Shown: positions 42,975 through 54,270 of the stretch, one piece after another
Numbering within the stretch: the stretch's first letter is position 1
How the letters are laid out: each line of letters starts with the position of its first letter
DNA from: Leifsonia shinshuensis
Lineage (GTDB): Bacteria > Actinomycetota > Actinomycetes > Actinomycetales > Microbacteriaceae
DNA length: 64,000 bases
NCBI RefSeq assembly: GCF_013410375.1
Contig: NZ_JACCFL010000001.1
Coordinates: 2,480,001 to 2,544,000, forward strand
Direction of reading: 5' to 3'
The notes under the pieces: model-generated
What the model was told of the DNA's origin: nothing
The model's database searches: none
Seen by the model: only the letters and a program-made list of their open reading frames with translations
Position numbers and translations under genes: made by a program

Positions 42975-43640
42975 GTGAGAGACCGCCGACCCCGCACCCG
43001 CCCGGACGGGGCAGCACGCACGGACGACCGATCCCGACCGGACGGCCTGTCCCGCCGCGGGTGGCTCATCCTCGTCGGTGCGGTCGGCGCCGTCGCGGTC
43101 GCGGTCCTCTCCGTCGCCGCCTTCGCCATCGCCGCCCCCGCTGGCCACGCCGAGGCCGACCTGACGGCCGCTGCCCCGCCCGCTCCCCCGAACCCGCCGG
43201 AGCCGGGCCCCACCCCGCTCGGACTGCCTCCGCGACCGACCCCCACTCCGCCCGTCGCGACCGTCCCGGAGCAACCGGTGGCCGGCATCCCCACCGGCGC
43301 CTGCCTGCAGGTCTTCCCGTCGCCGCGGGCGGCCGCCTATCCCGTCGTCGACTGCGGGGCGCCGCACATCGCCCAGGTGCTCTCGAAGGGCACCCTGCCT
43401 CAGCCCGCAGGCGCCGCGTTCCCCGGCGCGCAGGCCCTCAACGCGCAGGTCAGCGACCTCTGCACCGCTCCCGGGCTCCTGAACTGGGACTGGGTCGCCG
43501 TGTGGAACGAGGACGTCCAGGTGGAGCTGCGCTACCCGGACACCGCGGCGCAGTGGGCGTCAGGAGACCGCACGTACGAGTGCTTCGTCGACACGTACTC
43601 CCGCCACGAGCTCACCGGGAACGCTGTGGCGGCCCACTGA
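42975..43640 (+). CDS. Membrane-anchored septum-formation-like protein
   Basis: The 221-residue protein has a basic N-terminus, one membrane helix (about 30-54), a long Pro-rich extracytoplasmic linker (about 65-100) and a C-terminal domain with four cysteines. The segment ACLQVF...YPVVDCGAPHIAQVL matches the start of the Septum_form domain family. The domain is expected outside the membrane, probably disulfide-bonded. The role in division is only suggested by the family name. Confidence 0.8.
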   Translation: MRDRRPRTRPDGAARTDDRSRPDGLSRRGWLILVGAVGAVAVAVLSVAAFAIAAPAGHAEADLTAAAPPAPPNPPEPGPTPLGLPPRPTPTPPVATVPEQPVAGIPTGACLQVFPSPRAAAYPVVDCGAPHIAQVLSKGTLPQPAGAAFPGAQALNAQVSDLCTAPGLLNWDWVAVWNEDVQVELRYPDTAAQWASGDRTYECFVDTYSRHELTGNAVAAH

Positions 43641-43643
43641 GCC

Positions 43644-46025
<2,382 letters not shown>

Positions 46026-46220
46026 CGCCGCACTCCGTCCTTCGGTGTCGTCTCCGATCTAACCAGGTGCGGCCGACGCGTTCCCCTCGCCCGCCCTACG
46101 GCGCCGCGAGAGGCCCGCGTCCGTCTCGGCAGATGGGGACTGATACTCACAGGGCGTTTTCAGTATTCTTCGCTTGACGGCCACGGTCAGCCGCGGCCCA
46201 CGACAGAAAGGGTGTGTGCG

Positions 46221-46859
46221 ATGTCCTCCACCGATCCTCTCGACTCCGCTGTCCGCGACCTGTCCCTCGACGCCTCGGAGATGACCCGTTCGGCGATCAA
46301 CGGCATCCGGGCGGTGCTCGGCGTCAGCGGCGCCGTCGCGGTGATCCTCGGCGTCGTCCTGCTGTTCTGGCCGGAGAAGACGATCGCGGTCCTCGCGATC
46401 TTCCTCGGCATCTACTTCCTCATCGCCGGGATCATGCGACTCGGCGTCGGGATCTTCGCCCGCGGCATCGGGGGCGGCATCCGGACGCTCAACATCATCC
46501 TCGGCGTCCTGCTGGTCTTCCTCGGCGTCGTGACGCTCAAGAACGTCTCGACCGCGGCGACCGTCCTGGTGATCTTCGCGCTGGCGTTCATCGGCGTCGG
46601 CTGGATCATCGAGGGCGTGATGGCACTGGTGGAGGCCGGGCGCTCCCGGTCCGCCGGCTGGGCGATCGCCTACGGGATCCTCAGCATCATCGCGGGCCTC
46701 GTGGTGCTGTTCGTCCCGGCGGCGTCCGCCGCGTTCCTGATCCTGTTCGCCGCGATCGCCCTGATCGTGCTCGGCATCATCGGGATCGTCCGCGCGTTCA
46801 CCTTCGGGCGCGAGGTGCTGAAGGCGACGGCGGCGCCGGCCGCGCCGGCCGCGGCCTGA
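46221..46859 (+). CDS. HdeD-family (DUF308) membrane protein
   Basis: The 212-residue protein has six hydrophobic helices in three similar pairs, with the repeated ILGVVLLFWP / ILGVLLVFLG / ILSIIAGLVVLFVP pattern of HdeD/DUF308. E. coli HdeD is linked to acid resistance; the function here is unknown. The ATG follows AAAGGG. It converges with the S9 peptidase; a GC hairpin lies between. Confidence 0.88.
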   Translation: MSSTDPLDSAVRDLSLDASEMTRSAINGIRAVLGVSGAVAVILGVVLLFWPEKTIAVLAIFLGIYFLIAGIMRLGVGIFARGIGGGIRTLNIILGVLLVFLGVVTLKNVSTAATVLVIFALAFIGVGWIIEGVMALVEAGRSRSAGWAIAYGILSIIAGLVVLFVPAASAAFLILFAAIALIVLGIIGIVRAFTFGREVLKATAAPAAPAAA

Positions 46860-46871
46860 CGCGGCGGCACC

Positions 46872-46896
46872 GCGGGCGGCCCTAGCGGCCGCCCGC
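46872..46896. terminator. GC hairpin between convergent genes
   Basis: GCGGGCGGCC (46872-46881) pairs perfectly with 46887-46896 across a 5-nt loop. It includes the S9 peptidase stop. There is no T tract, so termination is only likely. Confidence 0.5.
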
Positions 46897-48879
46897 GCGC
46901 ACCGGCAGGTGCCGGTCCCACCAGTCGAGGATGATCTCGAAGCGCTCCCGGCGGTGCCGGGGGCGGCCGCTGCGGCTGAGCTCGTGGTCCTCCCCGGGGA
47001 AGATCACCAGCTCGGCCTCGACGCCGCCGCGCTTGAGCGCCGCGTAGTAGCGCTCCGCCTGCCCGAGCGGGCAGCGCAGGTCGCTCGACGAGTGCAGCAC
47101 CAGCGTCGGGGTCCGAACGCGGTCGACGACGGCCTGCGGGCTCTGCGACGCGATCCCGGACGGGTCGGTTCCGGTGTACTCGTCGCTGAAGAAGCTGCCG
47201 ATGTCGCTCGTGCCGATGAAGGCCGCCGGGTCCAGGTAGCCGCGCTCGACGATCGCCGCGGCGAAGCGGTGGTCGTGGGCGATCGTCCAGGCGGTCAGGT
47301 AGCCGCCGTAGGAGCCGCCCATCACCCCGACTCGCTCGCCGTCGAGCCCGGGCACCTCGGCAACCGCGCCGTCGAGGAAGTCCAGGACGTCCGCCAGGTC
47401 GACCGTGCCCATCCGCTGGCGGATGACGCGCCCGTGGTCCTGGCCGTAGCCCGCCGACCCGCGCGGGTTGCACATCACCACCGCGTAGCCGGCCGCGGCG
47501 TAGACCTGCGCCTCGTCGAACAGCGCGTGCGTGTAGGCCGCGAACGGGCCGCCGTGGATGTTGAGCAGCACGGGGTGCGGGCCGGCGCCGTCGGGGACGA
47601 CGACCCAGCCGTGGATCGGGTAGCCGTCCCTGCCGGTGACGGTCAGCTCGCGCGGCGCGATCACGCCGGCGGCGCGGAGGTCGCGGGAGAAGTCGGTGAG
47701 CCTGCGGAGGCCGCCGTCCTCGACCACGGCGACGTCACCCGCGGTCCCGGCGTCCGCCACGCTCGCCACGACGGTCTCGCCCGCCGTGCCGACGCCGTTC
47801 ACCAGGATGGTGCCGTCGGTGAGCCGGCGGGCCGACCCGCGCGAGTCGACCTCGGTCAGCACCAGGGCGCCGCGGCTGCGGTCGGTCACCAGGACGCTGT
47901 CGTCGCGGAACGCGATGATGTCCGACTCCGTCAGGTCCACGGTCTCCGGGTCGGTGAGGAGGCGCGGCGCCTCCCCCGGGCGGTCGATCGCGTAGAGGGC
48001 GGTGTTCTTCGCCACGAAGTCGCGGCCGCCGGGGCCGACGTCCTGCGCGCTGAAGTAGAGCACGCCGTTCAGTCCGTACTCGACGGCCACGATGGAGAAG
48101 TCGCCGTGCTCCCCCGTCGCGTCCACCGGCTCGCGCCCGCCGTCGACGGGCACGAGGAAGACGTTGGAGCGCAGGTCGCCGTCGCGGCCGTCGTGCCTGG
48201 CCGAGACGAACGCGAGCGTCGAGCCGTCCGGGGAGAACGCGATGGTCGTGTCGTCCCAGTCCCCGCCGGTCACCGCGCGCGGCGTGGCGACCGTCGGCGT
48301 CGGCCGGGTCGAGCCGTCCGCCTCGGGGATCGGCATCACCGGCGGCTCCGCCCAGACGTCCGGCACGGGCACGAGGTAGACGTGCGCCCGCCGGTCGGTG
48401 ATGTAGCCGAGCCCGTTCGCCTGATATTTCAGCGTGTCGATCCGGCGCGCCCGCTCCCCGTTCGGGTCGATGCCCTCGACCGTTCCGTAGCGCCCCTGCT
48501 CCGGGTCGCGGCTCACGAAGGCGAGCGTGCGCCCGTCCGGCGACCAGGCGAACTCGGTCACGCCGAGCTTGCGGTCGGTGACGACGACCGGCTCGCCGCC
48601 CGCGGCGTCCACCACGAGCAGCTGCGACGGGACCTTCGGGCCGCCGCGGAGGAACGCGATCAGGCGGCCGTCCGGCGAGAACGCCGGTGCGCCGTCACGG
48701 AACCCGCGGGTGAGCCTGCGCGGCGCCGCGTGACCGGAGAGCGGGATGTTCCAGAGCTGGCCCACCGTCGCGTCGGCCGCCAGGGAGGGATGCGTGACCG
48801 ACACGACCGCGCGACCGCCGGCCGGGTGGACGGTGGGACGGGAGACCCCGGTGAGGAGCTCCAGGTCGGCCGGCCTCAT
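46882..48879 (-). CDS. S9-family prolyl oligopeptidase-like serine peptidase
   Basis: The 665-residue protein has an N-terminal beta-propeller with repeated FSPDGxxLAFVS blades (WSPDGRTLAFVS, FSPDGSTLAFVS; about residues 1-400). A C-terminal alpha/beta-hydrolase domain follows, with nucleophile GGSYGGY (Ser 523), Asp in HSSSDLRCP and His in PGEDHEL. It cleaves peptides or acyl-peptides in the cytosol, as no signal peptide is seen. The ATG overlaps the SDR stop as ATGA, so both are translated together. Confidence 0.93.
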   Translation of the reverse strand: MRPADLELLTGVSRPTVHPAGGRAVVSVTHPSLAADATVGQLWNIPLSGHAAPRRLTRGFRDGAPAFSPDGRLIAFLRGGPKVPSQLLVVDAAGGEPVVVTDRKLGVTEFAWSPDGRTLAFVSRDPEQGRYGTVEGIDPNGERARRIDTLKYQANGLGYITDRRAHVYLVPVPDVWAEPPVMPIPEADGSTRPTPTVATPRAVTGGDWDDTTIAFSPDGSTLAFVSARHDGRDGDLRSNVFLVPVDGGREPVDATGEHGDFSIVAVEYGLNGVLYFSAQDVGPGGRDFVAKNTALYAIDRPGEAPRLLTDPETVDLTESDIIAFRDDSVLVTDRSRGALVLTEVDSRGSARRLTDGTILVNGVGTAGETVVASVADAGTAGDVAVVEDGGLRRLTDFSRDLRAAGVIAPRELTVTGRDGYPIHGWVVVPDGAGPHPVLLNIHGGPFAAYTHALFDEAQVYAAAGYAVVMCNPRGSAGYGQDHGRVIRQRMGTVDLADVLDFLDGAVAEVPGLDGERVGVMGGSYGGYLTAWTIAHDHRFAAAIVERGYLDPAAFIGTSDIGSFFSDEYTGTDPSGIASQSPQAVVDRVRTPTLVLHSSSDLRCPLGQAERYYAALKRGGVEAELVIFPGEDHELSRSGRPRHRRERFEIILDWWDRHLPVRAGGR

Positions 48880-49664
48880 TCGCTGATCGGCTCGAAGCTG
48901 GAGACGTCGCCGACGAGACGGGTGTGGTCGGCCGGGATGGGATCGACCACGGCGGATGCGACCTCGGCGGCGAACTCGCCGACGTTGTACAGGCGCCCGG
49001 CGGCCTCCTTGCGCGCGTCGATCGCGCCCGGGTTCAGCCGGTTCAGCAGCGTGGCGGTGATCGTGCCCTCGATCATGTCGCCGGAGACCACGACGAACTC
49101 GACGCCCTTCTCGGTCAGCTCGGGGAGCAGGGCGCGCAGGGCGTCCTCGCCCGCCCGCTTGCTGAGCGCGACGGCCTCATACTCGGGCATCGTCGGGGTC
49201 GAGCGGATGAAGTGGGCCTGGTGGCTGGTGACGAACACCACGCGCGAGCCGCTCGACATCAGCGGGAGGGCCGAGGTCAGGACGTTCACCTGGGCGTCGC
49301 GGTTGAGCTGCATCGCGTAGTCCTCCGCCATGCCGGACTCCATGCCGCCGGAGGCGTTCAGGACCAGGATGTCGAGGCCGCCCCACTCGTCGGCGATGGT
49401 CTGGAACAGCGAGCGGACCGACTCGGGGTCGGTCAGGTCGGCGCCGACGGTGATGGCCGTGCCGCCCTGCTCGCGGATCGCGTCGGCCAGCTTGACGGCG
49501 CGCGCCTCCTTGTTGCGGTAGTTGATGGCGACCGCCGCGCCGGCGTCGGCGAGGTACTGGACCGTGTCGGCGCCGATGCCCCGCGACGAACCGGTGACGA
49601 GGGCGCGTTTGCCGGTGAGGCTGCCCTGCTCGAGCGGGCTGGCGGACGCGGAAGCGTTGGACAC
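48876..49664 (-). CDS. Short-chain dehydrogenase/reductase
   Basis: The 262-residue protein has the SDR cofactor motif TGSSRGIG, the N of VLNASGG and a late Y-x3-K-like segment (YEAVALSKRAG), although the usual catalytic Ser before it is not clear (VVFVTSHQAH). NAD(P)-dependent oxidation or reduction of an unknown substrate is expected. GTG at 49664 has AGGAG 5 nt upstream; GTG at 49691 would add nine residues. It is coupled to the S9 peptidase gene. Confidence 0.87.
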   Translation of the reverse strand: MSNASASASPLEQGSLTGKRALVTGSSRGIGADTVQYLADAGAAVAINYRNKEARAVKLADAIREQGGTAITVGADLTDPESVRSLFQTIADEWGGLDILVLNASGGMESGMAEDYAMQLNRDAQVNVLTSALPLMSSGSRVVFVTSHQAHFIRSTPTMPEYEAVALSKRAGEDALRALLPELTEKGVEFVVVSGDMIEGTITATLLNRLNPGAIDARKEAAGRLYNVGEFAAEVASAVVDPIPADHTRLVGDVSSFEPISE

Positions 49665-49739
49665 GGGTACTCCTAGAGCGTTGGACGACACGGCTTTCTG
49701 AGACTACCAAGTGCGTTCCGTACTGCGGGCCGCGCGAAT

Positions 49740-49753
49740 GCTAGCGTTCTAGC
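49740..49753. promoter_or_regulatory. Inverted repeat GCTAG-CGTT-CTAGC
   Basis: Perfect 5-4-5 inverted repeat in the divergent SDR/nfeD promoter region, 35 bp upstream of the nfeD start. Confidence 0.4.
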
Positions 49754-49787
49754 AAGTACATAGTGATGTGTCGAGAGGGGGAAGCTC

Positions 49788-50288
49788 ATGGACATCACGT
49801 CCTACGCCTGGATCGCGTGGCTCGTCCTCATCCTCGTGTTCGTGATCATCGAGATGCTGACGCTGGACTTCGTCTTCCTCATGATCGCGATCGGCAGCCT
49901 GGGCGGTCTGCTCGCCGGGCTGCTCGGGGCGCCCTGGTGGCTGCAGCTCATCATCGCCGCCGCGCTCTCGGTGGTCCTGGTGTTCTTCATCCGGCCGCCG
50001 CTGCTGCACCGGCTCAAGCGGGGCGGCGATCCCACCAAGAGCAACGTCGACGCGCTGATCGGCATGAACGGCGTGGTCGTCTCGACCGTCTCGCGCACCG
50101 CCGGCCTGGTCAAGCTGTCCGTCGGCGAGACCTGGACCGCCCGGCTCTCCCCCGCGCAGGCCGGTCCCGCGGAGCTGGTGCCCGGCGAGCACGTCATCGT
50201 CCTGAGCATCGAGGGCGCGACAGCCGTCGTGGCCCCGTCCCCCGTGTCGGCGGGAGCCGGCGACCTCACCGAGAGGAGCCTGACGTGA
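49788..50288 (+). CDS. NfeD-family membrane protein
   Basis: The 166-residue protein has two to three membrane segments (about 5-80) and a C-terminal OB-fold domain (about 90-150: ALIGMNGVVVSTV, GETWTARL, GEHVIVLSIEGATAVV). NfeD proteins work with SPFH/stomatin proteins in membrane microdomains. GTGA overlap with the SPFH gene confirms the pairing. GAGAGGGGGAAG precedes the ATG. Confidence 0.9.
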   Translation: MDITSYAWIAWLVLILVFVIIEMLTLDFVFLMIAIGSLGGLLAGLLGAPWWLQLIIAAALSVVLVFFIRPPLLHRLKRGGDPTKSNVDALIGMNGVVVSTVSRTAGLVKLSVGETWTARLSPAQAGPAELVPGEHVIVLSIEGATAVVAPSPVSAGAGDLTERSLT

Positions 50289-51295
50289 CCGATGTCACCC
50301 AGCTCGTCGTGACCATCGTGGTCTCGGTCATCGTTCTGGTGATCGCGATCTTCGTGCTGGTCACGCTGTTCCGCGCCATCCGGATCATCCCGCAGGCGCG
50401 GGCCGGGGTGGTGGAGCGGCTGGGCCGGTATCACAAGACGCTCACCCCGGGCCTCAACGTGGTCGTGCCGTTCATCGACAAGGTGCGGCCGCTCATCGAC
50501 CTCCGCGAGCAGGTCGTCTCCTTCCCGCCGCAGCCGGTGATCACCGAGGACAACCTGGTCGTCTCGATCGACACGGTGGTCTACTTCCAGGTGACCGACG
50601 CGCGCGCCGCGACGTACGAGATCGCCAACTACCTCGGCGCCGTCGAGCAGCTCACCACGACCACCCTCCGCAACGTGGTCGGCGGCCTCAACCTCGAAGC
50701 CGCGCTGACCAGCCGCGACAACATCAACGGCCAGCTCCGCCTGGTGCTCGACGAGGCCACCGGCAAGTGGGGCATCCGAGTGTCCCGCGTCGAGCTGAAG
50801 GCGATCGACCCGCCCGTTTCCATCCAGGACTCGATGGAGAAGCAGATGCGCGCCGAGCGCGACCGTCGTGCGCTGATCCTGACGGCCGAGGGCACGAAGC
50901 AGTCCGAGATCCTCAACGCGGAGGGTCTGCGGCAGGCCGCGATCCTCAAGGCGGAGGGCGACGCGAAGGCCGCCGTGCTCCGTGCGGAGGGCGAGGCGAA
51001 GGCGATCACGACCGTCTTCGGCGCCATCCACGAGGGGAACCCGGACAACCTGCTGCTGGCCTACCAGTATCTGCAGACGCTGCCGAAGCTCGCCGAGGGC
51101 AGCGCGAACAAGCTCTGGGTCATCCCGAGCGAGCTCACGGAGGCGCTGAAGGGCATCGGCCAGGCGTTCGGGCCGAAGGGCTCCGCACCCGCCGGGCCGG
51201 GCGTGGTCCCCGCCGCTGCGCAGACCGCGCCGTCGGTGGAGCCCGCCGTCGCGGCGCCCGCGGCCCCGACTCCCCCGCCCGTTCCCTCGGCCTGA
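50285..51295 (+). CDS. SPFH/band 7 (stomatin-like) protein
   Basis: The 336-residue protein has one N-terminal membrane helix (about 8-32), the band 7 domain (about 38-200: RAGVVERLGRYHKTLTPGLNVVVPFIDKV) and a coiled coil with AEGxxxAxxxxAEG repeats (about 200-250). A Pro/Ala tail ends it. It probably forms oligomeric rings at the membrane with NfeD. GTG overlaps the nfeD stop as GTGA; GAGAGGAG precedes it. Confidence 0.93.
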   Translation: MTDVTQLVVTIVVSVIVLVIAIFVLVTLFRAIRIIPQARAGVVERLGRYHKTLTPGLNVVVPFIDKVRPLIDLREQVVSFPPQPVITEDNLVVSIDTVVYFQVTDARAATYEIANYLGAVEQLTTTTLRNVVGGLNLEAALTSRDNINGQLRLVLDEATGKWGIRVSRVELKAIDPPVSIQDSMEKQMRAERDRRALILTAEGTKQSEILNAEGLRQAAILKAEGDAKAAVLRAEGEAKAITTVFGAIHEGNPDNLLLAYQYLQTLPKLAEGSANKLWVIPSELTEALKGIGQAFGPKGSAPAGPGVVPAAAQTAPSVEPAVAAPAAPTPPPVPSA

Positions 51296-51305
51296 CGTTC
51301 TGGGC

Positions 51306-52055
51306 GTGAGGTTCCTCGACGGGCCGCGGCCGCGCATCATCGCGCACCGCGGCCTCGCCGTCGGCGCGCCGGAGAACACCCTGCTGGCGTTCCTGAAGGC
51401 CCTGAGCGCGGGCGCGACGCACCTGGAGACCGACGTGCACGCGTCCGCCGACGGCGAGGCAGTGGTCAGCCACGACCCCGACCTGGCCCGGGTGGCCGGT
51501 CGCGACGGCCGCGTGGACCAGCTCGCGCTGGCGGAGCTGCGGCGCATCCCGCTCGGCGACGGCCAGACCTTCTGCTCACTCGCGGAGGCGCTGGACGCGT
51601 TCCCCGAGGCGCGGTTCAACATCGACATCAAGGACCAGCGCGCCGCCGCTCCCGCCGCCGCGGCGATCCTCCGGGCCCGAGCGGCCGACCGCGTGCTCCT
51701 CACGAGCTTCTCCGCGGCCCGCAGGAAGGCCGCGACCGCCGCCCTGCCGGAGGTCGCGGTGTCGCCGTCGGTCACGGAGTTCGTGCCGGCTCTGATCGGT
51801 GCGAAGCTGGGGATCCGGCCGCTCGCCCGCCGGGCCCTGCGCGGGTTCGCGGCGGTGCAGATCCCGGAGCGCCGCGGACCGCTGCGCTTGGTCACGGCCC
51901 GCACCGTCCGCGCGGTGCATGCGGCCGGCGCCGAGGTGCATGTGTGGACTGTGGACGACGTGGCCGACATGAACCGGCTGCTCGACCTGGGAGTCGACGG
52001 CATCGTCACGAACCGCTGCGACCTCCTGAAATCCCTGGTCGAGACGCGGAACTGA
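51306..52055 (+). CDS. Glycerophosphodiester phosphodiesterase
   Basis: The 249-residue TIM-barrel protein has the GDPD signature IIAHRGLAVGAPENTLLAF near the N-terminus, ETDVHASADGEAVVSHD, and a late VHVWTVDDVADMNRLLDLGVDGIVTN. It hydrolyses glycerophosphodiesters to glycerol-3-phosphate and an alcohol. No signal peptide is visible, so it is probably cytosolic. It follows the SPFH gene after 10 bp and may be co-transcribed. Confidence 0.92.
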   Translation: MRFLDGPRPRIIAHRGLAVGAPENTLLAFLKALSAGATHLETDVHASADGEAVVSHDPDLARVAGRDGRVDQLALAELRRIPLGDGQTFCSLAEALDAFPEARFNIDIKDQRAAAPAAAAILRARAADRVLLTSFSAARRKAATAALPEVAVSPSVTEFVPALIGAKLGIRPLARRALRGFAAVQIPERRGPLRLVTARTVRAVHAAGAEVHVWTVDDVADMNRLLDLGVDGIVTNRCDLLKSLVETRN

Positions 52056-52171
52056 CGTCGCGGCCCTTCGCCGACACTGTGAGCCCACTGAGAGAAGGGG
52101 GCACGCGGAAAGAGAATCCCCAGCTTGCTGGTTTATAAAAGTGAGGATTCGCGCGAAGAGGAGACCACACG

Positions 52172-52543
52172 ATGGCAGATCGCAGTTTGCGCGGAATGAG
52201 GCTTGGCGCCCAGAGCTTACAAAGTGAAGAAGGCGTCGTCTACTCTCCGCGTTCCCGTTACACCTACCTGTGCCCCGACTGCGGCAAGGAGACCGAAATG
52301 GTCTTCGCCGCCGAGGCCGAGGCTCCCGATGCCTGGGAGTGCAAGCACTGCGGGCACGAGGCCCGCCGGCTTGTCGACGACAAGCCCGTCGAGATCGACC
52401 ACTCGGACGTCAAGACGCCGCGCAGCCACTGGGACATGCTCCTGGAGCGTCGCACCCGCGCCGAGCTCGAAGAGCTCCTCGAGGAGCGGCTCCAGTACCT
52501 GCGCGCACGCCGCGGGACGACCGAGCACAAGCACACCGCCTGA
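52172..52543 (+). CDS. rbpA: RNA polymerase-binding protein RbpA
   Basis: The 123-residue protein has the RbpA layout: an N-terminal tail with GMRLGAQSLQSEEGV, a zinc-bound core (CPDC and CKHC) and a C-terminal sigma-interaction helix (SHWDMLLERRTRAELEELLEE). It binds group 1/2 sigma factors and stabilises open complexes; it is specific to Actinobacteria. GAGGAGA precedes the ATG. TATAAA at 52134-52139 is a possible -10. Linkage to lnt is also seen in mycobacteria (rbpA-ppm1). Confidence 0.95.
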   Translation: MADRSLRGMRLGAQSLQSEEGVVYSPRSRYTYLCPDCGKETEMVFAAEAEAPDAWECKHCGHEARRLVDDKPVEIDHSDVKTPRSHWDMLLERRTRAELEELLEERLQYLRARRGTTEHKHTA

Positions 52544-52556
52544 CGGTCGCACCCGT

Positions 52557-52590
52557 TCAGCCGCTCTCACCCCTGGGGTGGGAGCGGCTT
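52557..52590. terminator. Intrinsic terminator between rbpA and lnt
   Basis: A 14-bp stem with one G-T pair (52557-52570 with 52574-52587), a 3-nt loop and a following TTTCT. It separates the convergent rbpA and lnt genes. Confidence 0.85.
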
Positions 52591-52592
52591 TC

Positions 52593-54185
52593 TCATGCCG
52601 GCGGTTTTCTGATCACGGGCGCCGGCAGTCTGCGGCAGAGCGCTGCCGCCAGCAGGCCGAAGAGCCCGAGGCCGGCCACGAGGAACTCGATGCCGCGGCT
52701 GAGCAGCGTCGACGGGGTGGTGGTCGTGCCGAGCGGGACGTCCGCGACCATGTGGCCGGGCTGGAACGGCGGGATCTCGGTGATGGTCTTCCCGTCCTGG
52801 GCGATGATCTGGCTGCTGCCGACCGTCGAGATGTTCACCAGGGCGCGTCCCGACTCGATCGCGCGCAGCCGGGCGATCGCGAGCTGCTGCTCGTTCTCGT
52901 CGGTCTTGCCGAAGTCGGCGTTGTTCGTCTGCGCCAGGATGACCTGCGCGCCATCGTCCATCATGTCGGTGAGGAGCTGGTCGTCGACGATGTCGAAGCA
53001 GATCGAGATGCCCGCGCGGACGCCGCCGACGTCGAACACGTTGTCGCGCGTCCCCGGCGAGTAGTCGCGGCCGATCAGGTCGATGAGGCTCGGGGCGAGC
53101 GGTCGCCAGAACGAGCGGTCGGGCACGTACTCGCCGAACGGGACCGGGTGCTTCTTGTCGTAGTAGTCGACGGCGCCCTTGCCCGCCTCCCACTGCAGCG
53201 ACGTGTTGAAGTACTTGCCGTCGCGGTAGGTGATCGTCCCGACGATGAACGGAGCGCCGAACTTGCGGCTCAACAGGTCCAGGACGGAGGCTGTGCCCGG
53301 GTCGCGCGTGGGGTCCGGCTGGGCGGCGCCCTCCGGCCAGACGACCATGTCGAGCTTCTTGTCCCCGGTCGACTGCGACGCCGGGATTTTGAGCGTCTCG
53401 GTGATCTGGGTGTCCAGGACCGCCCCCTCCGGCGCGTTGTCGAAGTACCCGGCCGGCCCGTTGCCCTGCACCGCGGCGATGCGGGTGGTCCCGTGCGTCG
53501 TCGCCGGCCACGACGGCACCGCGAGCACCAGCGCGATGGCGCCGGCGGCGACGGCGCCGCGCACGAGCGCGCGCACGTCGACCGCGAAGAACAGCTCGAT
53601 CAGGAGGGCGACCAGCCAGACCATCACGAAGCTCAGGCCGGAGATGCCGAGCCAGGCCACCAGCGGCGCGTACGGGCTCAGCGACTGCGACTCCGCTACC
53701 CGGCCCCAGGAGAAGCCGCCGTAGGGCCAGTTGCCCGTCACGTACTCCCGGAGCACCCAGAGCCCTGCGACGATCACGGGCACCAAGCCGAGCCGCCCGG
53801 CGATGCCCGGCCACGCTCGCGGCACCCAGCGGTAGGCCAGGGTGAGCAGGACGCCGCCTGCGCCCCAGAACAGCGCCTCCAGGGTCGAGAGCGCGACCCA
53901 CGGCACCGGCCCGAGGTACAGCGAGGTCCAGGAGACGTGCACCAGGTAGAACGCCTCGCCCGCGAGCCAGCCGACCAGGAATGCGTTCCCCGACGTCCGG
54001 CCGCGCTGCGCGAGCAGCACCATCCCGATGCCGACGAACGTCAGCGGCCACAGGTTCTGCCCGGGGAAGCCGGCGGCGAGGACGGGACCGGCGCCGATCG
54101 CGACGAGGACCGCGAGCCAGAGCGGCAGCGGCGCCGGCGGCAGCGCAGCGCGCCGCGATCGGCGGGCGCGCGGCGTTCGGGTCAC
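52593..54185 (-). CDS. lnt: Apolipoprotein N-acyltransferase
   Basis: The 530-residue protein has about six N-terminal membrane helices, a nitrilase-like domain (about 225-475) and a last helix. The catalytic triad is visible: Glu in VVWPEGAAQ, Lys in YDKKHPVPFGEYVP and Cys in SICFDIVDD. It adds the third acyl chain to lipoproteins such as the FKBP lipoprotein encoded at 60.2-61.1 kb. The GTG at 54185 lies 8 nt behind TAGGCT, so it is probably leaderless. Unlike mycobacterial Ppm1 it has no fused dolichol-phosphate mannose synthase domain. Confidence 0.92.
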   Translation of the reverse strand: MTRTPRARRSRRAALPPAPLPLWLAVLVAIGAGPVLAAGFPGQNLWPLTFVGIGMVLLAQRGRTSGNAFLVGWLAGEAFYLVHVSWTSLYLGPVPWVALSTLEALFWGAGGVLLTLAYRWVPRAWPGIAGRLGLVPVIVAGLWVLREYVTGNWPYGGFSWGRVAESQSLSPYAPLVAWLGISGLSFVMVWLVALLIELFFAVDVRALVRGAVAAGAIALVLAVPSWPATTHGTTRIAAVQGNGPAGYFDNAPEGAVLDTQITETLKIPASQSTGDKKLDMVVWPEGAAQPDPTRDPGTASVLDLLSRKFGAPFIVGTITYRDGKYFNTSLQWEAGKGAVDYYDKKHPVPFGEYVPDRSFWRPLAPSLIDLIGRDYSPGTRDNVFDVGGVRAGISICFDIVDDQLLTDMMDDGAQVILAQTNNADFGKTDENEQQLAIARLRAIESGRALVNISTVGSSQIIAQDGKTITEIPPFQPGHMVADVPLGTTTTPSTLLSRGIEFLVAGLGLFGLLAAALCRRLPAPVIRKPPA

Positions 54186-54193
54186 GAAGGGAG

Positions 54194-54199
54194 AGCCTA
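54194..54199 (-). promoter_or_regulatory. -10 hexamer TAGGCT of lnt, leaderless
   Basis: On the minus strand TAGGCT ends 8 nt before the lnt GTG at 54185. Confidence 0.45.
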
Positions 54200-54270
54200 A
54201 AGCATCACGCTCGGCGTCCCTCACAGCCGTGGACTCAGGCACCTGCGTCCCCTCAGGCAACGGCGCCCCC

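Noticed and set aside
46154..46200. TGAC-N7-GTCA inverted repeat upstream of the HdeD gene
   Set aside because: Short arms in GC-rich DNA, expected by chance, and no regulator is nearby.
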